Below are positions 1-10,115 of a stretch of 64,000 nt of DNA, one piece after another (position 1 is the stretch's first letter; every line of letters starts with the position of its first letter). The translations under genes and the position numbers were made by a program. The stretch is from Neodontobutis hainanensis (lineage: Eukaryota > Chordata > Actinopteri > Gobiiformes > Odontobutidae): NCBI GenBank assembly GCA_024349245.1, contig JALDNG010000506.1:1-64000 (forward strand), read 5' to 3'. The notes under the pieces were generated by a model. The model saw only the letters and a program-made list of their open reading frames with translations, ran no database searches and was not told where the DNA came from.

Positions 1-808
1 TGTTATTTAATTTTTCTTTTACAAATTTTTACCTGATATTGTATTTATGCTTCCACGCATTGTTCTATCAATAATATTAAGTCTGGAAAATGGAAGTGAG
101 GTCTCTATTTGATAGTATATGGTTATAAAAATGTTTAAACTTTCTTTCTGAGTTAACGCGAGATATTTTGATAAAATTTAAAAAATTACGCCAAGATTTT
201 GGTTTACATACCAGCTCTCTTGGTTGCATCTCTTTATGACAATGACTTTAATTTTCAAAAATTTTTTGAAATAACTCATCAATGAAAAAATCTTTTCAAC
301 ATGCTGTTCTATAAATATTTTACAATAAAAGCTGATGTTACCGAATAATTCCGAATACATATACAACGGTTATTTTTCTATTATTAAAATCTGCATTACC
401 AAGTCTCCTAGAATGTTACTGAATTTATGAGTGTTTTCATCGACAATAATTTTATCACACGAAAATATTTGAATTCTTTCTCCATTGAAAGAAAAGTTGA
501 GAATTCAGGAAAAATTGTCGTATTGAACTTAGTATTTTGGTTTTAAATTTTTTTGCAGAAGATGAAATCATGCAGAATGACTTTAATACCCCTTTATAAA
601 TAAATGACTTATTATGACCATTAATACTGTAGTTCCTGTCTGATTTGATTCAATCAATAATTTAACGTCTTGGCATAGAAAACAATCTTTAGATAAAGGT
701 TTGATCAAAGCAGGGACGGCTTAAAGGCTGGTGAAATCGTAGAAGTAAGGGAAAATATTCGGGAAAAGGAAATTTAAGAAAGCCACAATCTCCATTGCGT
801 TTTGATCC
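1..808. other. AT-rich sequence, no gene seen
   Basis: I see no exon chain here. Short open frames occur by chance in this composition. The stretch from about 700 to 808 is somewhat richer in GC and lies downstream of the phosphatase-like fragment on the minus strand, so it may be its 3' flank. Confidence 0.4.
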
Positions 809-959
809 CTACAGGAAAAAGAATTTCTGACGATTATTTGTAGATGTGGCACCAGCTAGGACCACATAAACCACAACAGTGATGTCATCAATTTGTATTT
901 TATCAATGGGAGCAAAAAGTCGAGATTAATGGGGATATAAAATAGATCCCGAAAAAGGT
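809..959 (-). pseudogene. PP2C/PPTC7-like phosphatase C-terminal fragment
   Basis: The minus strand reads a segment ending DKIQIDDITVVVYVVLAG and then TAG at 809-811. The string K-x-x-D-D-I-T-V-V-V is the usual C-terminal metal-site motif of PPM/PP2C protein phosphatases, especially the PPTC7-like group, which end shortly after it. Just upstream, in another frame, GIYFISPLISTFC resembles the S-P-F segment that precedes this motif in that family. The two frames would join if a CCC run near 908 were one base shorter. I could not find the rest of the catalytic domain upstream. It could be the last exon of a real gene, a relic, or a chance match of a short motif. What is seen is the motif; the family name is inference. 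Confidence 0.35.
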
Positions 960-3645
960 AAAACTTTAAAAATTAACAAAAACTCTTATTACAGTTGTTT
1001 GCCAAGTTTGAATGCTAAACAACATTGAAAAGGAGAAAAAATGACTGGTTATTTTTTACATCTTAAGAAGACAAAATAGGGGAGCTGTGGAAATCATTAG
1101 TAGACTCGGGAAAAGATTAAGCATATAATTACTTTACATACGTATAAAAAATATATTTTTAGAGGCAAATAATCTTATATTTATCGAAAATTTCCTTTAG
1201 AAGTAAATAAATAAGAAATATTGTGGGAGTGTAATACCTGGGGCGTTTTCAGTTAATTTTTTATATGCGCACGTGCAACGCCCATAAATTTTAGTTAAAC
1301 CTACGATATTTTGAAACTTTCCTGACATTGTTTTTCGAAGAAATTTGTAGTTTTTAGGCACGTATAATTTTTTTTATTTTCTTAAACAGCAACATATTCT
1401 CTAATTTACCAAAAATATGAAAATATTTTATATTCTAAAACTAGTATCTCTTTTGCATGTTATAGTTGTTTGAGATTTAAATTTTTCAAACATTCTTACC
1501 TATCATTCCTACAATATTATACGCAGCCTCAAATATGAATTTTCAGAAATGTACCATTCTAGCAACATTGATTTTTCAAAAATAAAATTTATGTTTAAAA
1601 TTATCTTTCAAATAATTTTGTTAGATATATAGTCGAACTGTTTGTTTTATCATTTATTTCAGAAAAATAATATGGTCACATCTGTTTTAGAGTGACACAA
1701 GTTTAAACCATCCACTCTACCATAAAAAATACGAAATTATTCAAAATCATATTTTTAAAATTAGTTTTGATCTTAAACTCGATATCTTTATTTTTCGTGT
1801 ATCTGGGTTAATATAAAAAAAGATCGCGTCTGCGTCGTATATTCATAGCCATTTTAAATTACCAAATTAAAAAGTTTTCCAATTTTTGTCCCACTTAAAT
1901 GATTATATACACGTTAAAAAATTAAAAGTAATAAAAACAGTCACATTTTACATTGTTAAGCCAATATTATACAGCAGCTTGAGATAAAATATCACATTAC
2001 ACTTTAAATCAAATTTTTAAAAATACCACTTATTTCTTCTATGATAAAACTAACAATACAAATTTTTAACTTTTTATTAAAAAAAACCATCCATATTTAC
2101 AATGATATCATGGTGCTAAATTAACATATCCGTGGCGCGCGCGCAACTGTTAAACTGAAATGATGTAGTCTTTTCTGCAAATTGTTAATACACCTTGTTG
2201 TCGAGTGGCTGTTATTTTTCCACAGAGTACCTTAAATTTTATTTTTTTGAAATAACCATCACACTAAAATTGTATTTAGAGTCGCTTTAAAATAACGCTT
2301 ACATTGCAAAATTGTAAGTACCGTGTCTTTGATATGAGTGATTTCATGGTATTCCCTTCTTCAAAGAGTGATTTCCATAAAAAGCAAGTTAATTTTCCGC
2401 ATTTATTGTTTGAAATACTGAGTCATAAATGTTGTTTCAAAGATGATTTATTTGATAATCTGTTTTCATAGTTATAAAATTTAAAATTTAAATGTAATTA
2501 ATGTTTATAAACCTCAATGAGCCTTATTATTCATATAAATCGTTTAATGACTGATACTAAGAAAATCGTGTGCGCGAAAATGTCGGGTTTATTCGTGCAT
2601 GCGACAAAATTGCTCATCTAATAGTCAAGAATTAGCACTAAATTTTTGAGAATTAAGACAACAATTATCCAGAAAACGGTTAACAAACAGTCTGGCAAAT
2701 GTGAGCTGTTTACTTCTCTATTTCTTCTTATCATGAAAGTTAACTCCTCTTTAATTAAAAAATAGTCTCTCGAATTATACCTCATGACGTTACTTGCGAA
2801 ATTAAGATCATCTTTCAGTTTTAAGGAAAAACAATTTTCATACGAAGGGAAGGGATATCGACTGAATTATGTTTTAAGATGGATCGTCTAAATATTCATA
2901 CGTCAAAAAATAAAGATTCAGAAGATATAAGAAGAAAGCAGACACTATGCTCGATGAGGTCTTAATACATGAAAGCTTGAGATACTATTGAGAACATAAG
3001 TTAAAATCACTATAACTGAAAGAGAAAGCACTTCAAACAGAGTAAATAAACTTAATAATATAAAGTGAAAAGTACAAACGAAGCATTTTTAAAAACAAAA
3101 AAACTCATGCTAGCATTATAGGAGAGAGGTGGCTTCGAATTTAATCAATAGAGTTTTGATGTATCAAACCATAGGCCACGTGCAATGAGGCACGATATTA
3201 ACATCTAAACTTGAAGTATTACTTATCAACCTCATAATATTAATTATGCTGATATATTCATCTTGTTATTATAGAATAGTGTTTTTGCGATCTTTTCTTG
3301 AAGCATTTTGCGGGTTCCCCTGTCACTCTAATTAAAAAAACTCCACATAAATTTCATTTGTTTAGCTTTTGATTGAAAAAATGAGACAGTATTTTTGACA
3401 GATTTTTGATAATAGATAAAAAAGTTTATAAACAACTTCTAACAGCCTCAACTACTTGAGTTTACGAAGTTGAGCTTTTTTCAGTTAAAAGTTGTAAATT
3501 GAAATGTCATAAAAAATCAACAATTTTTTAAGGTACAAGACTTTAAAAATATTATAAAATTTAGCTGCCTTTATTCAATGGTAGATCAACATAACAATTG
3601 CTTGAAATATAAATTATATTATGCACTTGCGCATTATTAGAAATA
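960..3645. other. AT-rich region without a convincing gene
   Basis: Mostly 20-25% GC by eye. Two GC-richer patches, near 1247-1290 (around TGCGCACGTGCAACGCCC) and 2125-2165 (around TGGCGCGCGCGCAAC), look like imperfect inverted copies of each other, including a shared TTTCAGTT edge, and might bound a small non-autonomous element of about 0.9 kb. The interior arms do not match, so I do not annotate it as an element. No coding chain was recognised. Confidence 0.35.
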
Positions 3646-3654
3646 TTGAAAGAA

Positions 3655-4191
3655 ATGTCATTTTCTTTGTCGATGGAAATGGACGACATCGAGTTCGATT
3701 CTGAAATAAATGGTGGGCAAGAAGACTATCAAAAGAAAAAACCGAAACATCCCAAAAAACTAGAAAACAATATCATGCTTAAATGGAATCCAGAGTTCGA
3801 GAGGGGTGGATTGGCGTCGATTAAAAAAGTGGTTATTTTTGATTCGTTGAATTTCATGAAAATAGACAAATCCCAAAAACCCGTGGGCTTGTTAGTCTAT
3901 TTCGGGTTCACTAAAAGTGGGATAATTTCTTGCGGCCCAATCAATGAAAAATGCCAAGATCCTTCAATCTCCTTTATTTACCACGAAAAAATCTTAAACA
4001 TAATTTTCTTCAGCTTGGATAATAGCCAATCCGTGGGACAGTACCAGTTTTATATTCCTAAACTTCTTACAAAAAAGTTCAACAATAATGTGGAGTTGAT
4101 AATATTCAGCTCTCAGACTCCTGACAAAAAGTCCAAAGAAGCCTTTCTAGACTCAAATTCTTTTTACTTCTTTTCAACAAGGCGATTGTAA
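3655..4191 (+). CDS. hypothetical protein, 178 aa
   Basis: A single open frame starts at ATG 3655 and ends at TAA 4189-4191. I do not recognise the family. The protein has an acidic start (MEMDDIEFDSEINGGQ), then a basic stretch (KKKPKHPKKL), then a compact part rich in beta-type alternation, with no signal peptide or membrane segment. Codon use and GC content are clearly above the AT-rich surroundings, which is the main support for coding. AATAAA follows at 4192-4197, immediately after the stop, implying a very short 3' UTR. The next gene starts only 43 bp downstream on the same strand, so the two could be co-transcribed. The short basic run could serve nuclear entry or nucleic-acid binding; that is a guess. 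Confidence 0.7.
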   Translation: MSFSLSMEMDDIEFDSEINGGQEDYQKKKPKHPKKLENNIMLKWNPEFERGGLASIKKVVIFDSLNFMKIDKSQKPVGLLVYFGFTKSGIISCGPINEKCQDPSISFIYHEKILNIIFFSLDNSQSVGQYQFYIPKLLTKKFNNNVELIIFSSQTPDKKSKEAFLDSNSFYFFSTRRL

Positions 4192-4234
4192 AATAAAGGC
4201 ATCAATCCAAAAAGAAAATTTATTCATTGTAGGT

Positions 4235-4456
4235 ATGGCTGCTCAACGTACAATTTTTTAATGTTCAGTATTGACGTTCTGCAGAGGACTATCCCGAGCC
4301 GCAACTGCATTTATCTCAACTTTTAACGAACAGGCTACGAACGAGCAAAAATTCAACATGTTTGTTAACTATTTATCGGAGCAAGCCCTATCGGAATTAT
4401 CAAGAAGGATCCATCAATTACCTCAAAATAATAGTAATAAATATTTATTCACATAA
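4235..4456 (+). CDS. hypothetical small protein, 66 aa, one 21-nt intron
   Basis: Exon 1 is 4235-4247 (ATG GCT GCT CAA C), the intron is 4248-4268 (GTACAA...TGTTCAG, 21 nt), and exon 2 is 4269-4456 ending in TAA. Without the splice, the long downstream frame has no ATG at its head; with it, the product begins MAAQLLTFCRGLSRAATAFIS and runs 66 residues. It looks like a small, mainly helical protein with no signal peptide or membrane span. I do not recognise it. It lies 43 bp after the preceding gene on the same strand and ends 2 bp before the end of the convergent lipoxygenase-like gene. The intron size agrees with the homology-supported introns next door. Confidence is moderate because the protein is short and has no known relative that I can name. 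Confidence 0.55.
4436..4449. terminator. palindromic bidirectional poly(A) signal
   Basis: AATAAATATTTATT is a perfect 14-bp palindrome and therefore places AATAAA on both strands. On the plus strand it lies inside the last codons of the 66-aa gene (stop 4454-4456); on the minus strand it lies 10 bp beyond the stop of the lipoxygenase-like gene (4459-4461). The two genes converge with their stops 2 bp apart, so one short element could serve both 3' ends. That use is inferred; the palindrome and the spacing are seen. Confidence 0.55.
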
Positions 4457-4458
4457 TT

Positions 4459-7400
4459 CTACTTTCGTGTCATTGGGTTTAAATAATCGTATTTAATTGG
4501 TCGATGAGAGTTTCTTTCGGTAATAACCTGAGAAACGTGTCTTAACCGGCTGATCAATTGTTTTTAGCGTTTGCCGCAGAGGTATCGAAGAGATATTGGC
4601 TATTGAAGTTCCCCAAACCGTTTGAATCACGATCAGAGAGCGCCATATTAATTGCAAGCATTTCTAGACACTTGCCCTTTGATGGTAGATAAGAGATGGG
4701 AGTGGGCCAGTTGGTTGGAGAAATGCCCTTCAGTTAATATCTTTCTTACATGAGATGGAGGTTCCCCCATAAGCAGTGTCGAGTATATTATGAAGCTACA
4801 CACGTGATCATATTGTGGCAGGGAAATCGCGGCGTGGTAAACGAATGACAAATACATGATCGACGTAACCGTTCGTTCGAGATCCTCAAAACATGTGAAT
4901 GCACCGTTACCTACGACCCCCTACATAGCAGTTATGCTCACCTTTATAGAGGCACCAGTTTCGCAGGTTAGTTCCTTTGCCCAGTTCTGTACTTCCCAGT
5001 CGTCTTTAAGTTTACTTTCGTTATCTAACTAGAATGAGCTTTGATTTACCGTAATAAATCATGAGAATTTCTCTGACGTATGCATGGAATGCCTCAAATA
5101 GGAGGATCGCATCATCCCTAAAAGGGTAAACAGGTAGGGTGTCTGCTCGGTGAACCTGGTAATAAGAACGCAATACTCCTCTTGCTTCAAGGTCGGCGGG
5201 GAGCCAGCCTTGTATATCCATCCTCCATTCGTTCCACCTTCAGTTTTAATTAAACTATACCCTCTTTCTACAAGCTTCATGCATCCGTCGGATCCGATGT
5301 TGGTTGTGCGGTGCAGAAAGCCTTCGACCCGCGTCAAAGGCACGATTTCGAAGCTTTTTGTGAGAGAAGCAGTACTTGTTGATTGGTATCACATCCTTTA
5401 TGCAGAAAATCAGGAGTCTAAACACCGGATGCGAAGGGGAAAGTTGGCGGTGTAAAGCCGTTGCGACGGATTCCAGAAGCATGTGTGAATTCCCGATCAA
5501 AACGGATGACTTATGTATTATCGCTTCTGCATTGTTGAACCACATTTTGGCGGCAACCCAGAGTGGTTGGGGGTCGGAAGGACAAAACACCTTTCTTTAA
5601 GAATATGACTGAACTTCATTTTCCAAAGGATTTCTTGTCAGTTGAATTGCTACAATCTTCAAATGTTTTCTCAACCTGTCCATGTAAAAGAGTGCGAAGG
5701 GGGCCGGCATCTAAAAAAATGAAATTACGTTAATTTGTGAACTACAATTTAAAGATCTAACATTTTTAAGGGGCCGAAACTGTGGCTAATTTTTTAATTT
5801 TAACTTTATAAAAATTTGAACTGAATGAGCAATCTATCCGAGTTTTCAAGACTTTTTGATTCAGACGAAGGATTAAATGTCTTATATACTTTTGTACGGA
5901 CTTATTTGTTTTAAACGGCAAAAAACGCAATATATTGAAATCATGATTTACGCATAGTTCGTAAAACTAACAAATTTAGCCCTGTGTTTTCAATAACTAT
6001 GATACCCAGTGGTTACTGCAGGCTTGTCATGCTAACCACCTTCCCTTCACTGTTAAAGAATTATTAATGGCGGAAGCTTCACAACTTACGTGTGTAAAAG
6101 AAATTTTATGATTTTTAAGAATTGTAGGTTTGCTTGTAAATGAAAATGAAATTTCGCAGTCAATCTAAAAGGGAGCTATTTAAAGTAAAGTGGAATTTAA
6201 CAGTTGAAATTATAAAAGTTATCTATATGTGATATCAGCACTGTCGACGTGTAAAAAAAGAATTGAAAAGGTGGAAATAATAATTTAAGAATGTGATGAA
6301 AAATTATTTATCAATCAAGAATAACATTTTTTAAACTGGTTCTGTCAAAAAATATCTTTAATATCATTTAAGAACGCGTACCAGTTTTAACTAGAAACGC
6401 ACATTTCGAGTTTTGTATCGGTTTAATACATTTAGAATAATTATACGAAGCAAATGTTTTAATTAGGGTTTGAAAACAAGGTTTATCAGATTTTCATCTT
6501 ATTCTGGGATTATAGATTTTTAAGAACTTTCAATAGTACTTGAAAATATATTGAATTTAACGGTTATAAACGATAATTTTGGAACTAGTTATTTGAAACA
6601 AATAAAGATTTCTAATTTATTTAGATCAACGATTTTTTATGAAGTGGTTAGATGAGTTCTACATAAAAAAGGACTTAATTGTAACTTCTTAAGCTTAACT
6701 GAAGCATATTTGTTTTTTATCCTCGCTTATGTTCAGAAGCATGGTTATGAAAAACTATTCCAAAACAGTTTAAATATTTTATTTAATAGATTAACTTTTA
6801 ATGGGTTGATTAAAAGCTCAAAATAACGTAAATTTTGACATTGAAGTCAAAGTTTGATAAACAGCGTAAATGAATTATTAAGGATGAAAATTTAAGGTTG
6901 TCTTTTATTTTTGATGATTTACAAACTCCAGTAAAGCTAACCTCTTGAATTTAGACGACAATGAAATAATATACATTAACCGCCGTGGTATAAATCGTGA
7001 TATCTTTTGTTTAAAAACGGTTTGTGAAATCTTTTGAAATTAACTGAATATATCATATTCATGTTTGTATGTGGTCAGTATAAAAATATTGACACTTCAA
7101 AAATCTTTAATTTTGCTGTTTCACATTTAGGTTTAGAATATTAAGTTAAAATTATTAAAAATCTGACATAAAACAGAAATATTTAGAAAACCGAAAAACT
7201 TTTATGTCCAAAGTATTTATGAGCTGGAAGTCTTGATTACCCTTTTACAGTGTTATTGACATGGGGCGTTCAAGCACGAGAAAGCAATCAAGGAGTCACA
7301 TATCGACAAGACTTTTTAACTTAATAAGTAAATTTTGCGAGAGAGATTTGTACAGATTCAACCTCTAATAAATCGACTTGATGCAAATTAGAAAATTCCA

Positions 7401-9775
7401 TAATAAATCGTTAAAGATGAATATCTCGAATATTTTGATTATTTTCACTGATGCTATTATAAATCCATCGCTTTTTTGAAAAAAAAAGTATAAAAGGTTT
7501 AAATTCGATGAATATTGATATTTGAACCATTAGTGAGTGAAAGATGATTTATGATCCTTAAAATAAGATGAGAAAGCAACTAAATTCATCAAAGAATATT
7601 ATGTTTAAAGAATATGAAGTAGTTTAAAATATTGACATGGACGGTTTTAAACTTGGCCTGAAATTAATAATGCTTCGAAATAAAAAAGTACCTTTTCAAC
7701 GTGATCACAAATAACTATACATAAAAATACCTCAAGGCTAAATATGTGGTAGACCTTTTAAATTTTCCAGACAAAAAGATAGAATTAAAACTGTCGAAAA
7801 ATGTTATATTCTGATGAAAATGTTTGATTAATTTATTGTTTCATTTTGATTATTTCTATTATCGTCAAACATTCGAAAAAAATCATTGTCTACTAAATTA
7901 TTTTAAGTGTAATATAAAAATTTAATTCTTCGGAACTAAATAGCATTGCAGAGATTTTTACCACTTAGACTGCTTCAAGAGAGAAAAATTCTTTAAAATT
8001 GAATTATTTTAATTCTGGTTAAACCCCAATTAATTTAACATCCTTTTGTGGAAAGAGACTGTTATTTGAATCAATGAGAAAACGAGGGTTTCGTGATTTT
8101 ATTGTTTGAAAGCTAGACTTTGAAAATTAAATATTTCGAATAAGGAGCACGGATTATTATATATATTCGAGATAACCGAAAATTTATTTTATTAAGATTC
8201 AGCTGCTCTTAATTTTGAAATAATCAAACGGCTCATCAAATTTGAAAATTATCACATTTTATTAAATGTTCGTTTATCCAACTCAAAGATAATATGATTC
8301 TTTATTGTTCATAAACAGAGGCGCGAGGATTTGACCTTTTATCGTTTTTGTTTTTGACAATACTTGTCAACCTATGAAAGCGTTTTTCAAAGAAAGTATA
8401 AATGGCATTGCGGGATCGCCCACAAAGTTTGTGAAACTACTTAAGTGCTTCATCAAAATTAATATCCCTGATAAGTTGTTTGAAAAAACTTTACTGATTC
8501 AAAGTAATCGTAAATCTAACAGAGAAAAATCTTTCACACCTACATTTAGTTATGATACCAAAATGTATTATTTATGATCATGCTCAAAATTAAAAGAAGA
8601 ACGGATATATTCAAGTTAAAATCATATTTTATTTGTCAATAAAAATGAAAAAGTGGGAGAATTCCTTGATGAAATACTGGCGAGATATCGTCAGTTTTGT
8701 GAATTATAAAATAAAAGCAAGGTAGAATTTTTAAAATTACTTACTTCTTTTCCTGTACAAACACTACGAATTCCGAGCAAAATCTTATGATCGACACAAA
8801 AAAGATGATCTTTATCCATGGCTTCCTGCAAGGAGTAGCCTTCGAAAAATGGCTCTACAAGGGATGCAGAGATATTAACACTTGGTTTAAGGATAAATCT
8901 ACTCGGCTGGAATTTCTTTACACAATTTTATTGCATTTGGATAGCAGCCTGCCAACCTCTGGTGCACAAACAAATTATCATCTAATGTAGGATGGAGAAA
9001 TGAAGGTCTCTTGAGTGTTCCCTCTGGAGTGAACATAATTAACCGTTCATCATCGTTTTTCCACCCCTCGTTCGAAGAGATTTCATGTAAATTGTAACGA
9101 TGAAATATTTTTATTTTCCTCTGCATAATATCCCACTGAATATGTTGGAAGGTATTACTTTAGTATAGTTACTATGAATTTCGTCCAACGGAATTTCTAA
9201 ACACTGAGTGACACACAGAGATACTTGTGGAGGCAACCCAGTGACGTGGTTGAACCGGTAACACGATTGATTGTATGTGATTTCGCAAATCCGTTGGTCT
9301 CTATTTTCGTCGTTTTGAGGTAGAGAGCAATCGCCTTCCTGGATGGATATGAACTGATTGCATTTTATCCATCTGAACTGTTCACTCTATCGTCCTACCT
9401 TTGGATTGGGAAAATTTGCCAACTGTTTTGACTGTTGGCAACGTTATTTTGGGTGTCAATCGGATGGCGACATATTCGAACCATGTCAACATACCAAGCC
9501 TCAGAAATGTCGTCGTCTCGCCGCCCAATTATTATCTTCTTGATGGGAAGGAAGGTGAATTTTGGCTTTATGCGAAACCTGTCCCAGTTGCCTTTCCTGA
9601 AAGCGGTCAGGAAAAACCCGTTGAGTGCAATGAAATCACTACACTCATTCAGCGAGTTGACAAGAGTGATATACACTGTGCTTAAAGAGCCCATTCCTTT
9701 TATGTCGCCTGTTTTAGTTTCAATTAAGTAAAAATCATCATCTCCACATTCACAGCTGGAACAATTTTGACCCAT
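4459..9775 (-). CDS. lipoxygenase homologue (PLAT + lipoxygenase domain), iron site degenerate
   Basis: Twelve exons read on the minus strand: 9775-9399, 9372-9159, 9135-8903, 8854-8745, 5710-5615, 5590-5376, 5353-5238, 5208-5177, 5155-5050, 5024-4942, 4920-4750, 4727-4459. About 673 aa, the length of animal 5-LOX-type enzymes. Residues 15-115 form a PLAT domain (ETKTGDIKGMGS, EAWYVDMVRI); the rest aligns with the lipoxygenase domain almost without gaps (LPSD-like FCPSDP, AKMWF, RQLSPSHPVFRLL, PFRDDA, HAAISLPQYD). Lipoxygenases add O2 to polyunsaturated fatty acids through a non-haem iron. Here the ligands expected as His-His-His-Asn-Ile(C-term) read Leu (~374), His (~379), His (~556), Ser (~560) and a Lys end, so catalysis is doubtful. 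The start MGQNCSSCECG fits N-myristoylation plus palmitoylation. Two one-base frame conflicts remain, in exon 4 (T run near 8847) and exon 12 (A run near 4565). Introns are 21-48 nt except one of 3034 nt. It could be a pseudoenzyme or a decaying gene. Confidence 0.88.
5711..8744 (-). other. 3-kb intron of the lipoxygenase homologue
   Basis: The donor GAA|GTAAGT at 8744 and the acceptor TTTTTTTAG at 5711 bound a 3034-nt intron between two exons that join smoothly in the lipoxygenase alignment (HKILLGIRSVCTGKE then MPAPFALFYMDRL). All other introns of the gene are under 50 nt. The interior is very AT-rich, and I recognise no transposon protein, RNA gene or nested gene in it. Short plus-strand frames near 8374-8577 and 8787-8990 are not convincing; the latter overlaps the antisense of coding exons. 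Confidence 0.6.
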
Positions 9776-10115
9776 TAATCAGTCCTCTAACATTTACGTC
9801 GTCAATATGGAGTCAATTGCGATGCATCAATACATGTGAATACACCCATTTGCTGACAGAAATATAATAAATCTTGCATCCTACGAGGAACATATATCGA
9901 CTGAATACTAGTAGCCAAAATCTTAAAGGTAAAAACCCTCAATTGATCAATCTAAATGAGCACTCGGCTCTCCCTTAAAAATAAACCACGTGTATGGGAG
10001 AAAGTTACAAGATTGTAGATCATTTACATGATTTTAACACTATTTATATGGATACGACGTGCTTAGCTACGAATTTATATTCATAAGCACAAAAATATCT
10101 TAAATATCATGTTAA

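Noticed and set aside
1247..2165. Inverted GC-rich motifs considered as a second transposon
   Set aside because: Only about 40 bp of imperfect similarity at the ends and no matching inner arms.
2430..2470. Plus-strand string KDDLFDNLFS resembling the PP2C SDGLFDN motif
   Set aside because: It is on the opposite strand to the DDITVVV fragment, is followed at once by a stop, and is short enough to be chance.
3655..4456. Alternative genetic code (TAA read as Gln) joining the two plus-strand genes
   Set aside because: The tiny-intron model explains the second gene, and TAA, TAG and TGA all serve as terminal stops in the supported genes.
5150..5600. Plus-strand open frames of 74-101 codons at 5150-5600
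   Set aside because: They are antisense to lipoxygenase exons that align with the family; the minus-strand reading explains the base composition.
9358..9731. Plus-strand open frames of 61-98 codons at 9358-9731
   Set aside because: Antisense shadows of the PLAT-domain exon on the minus strand.
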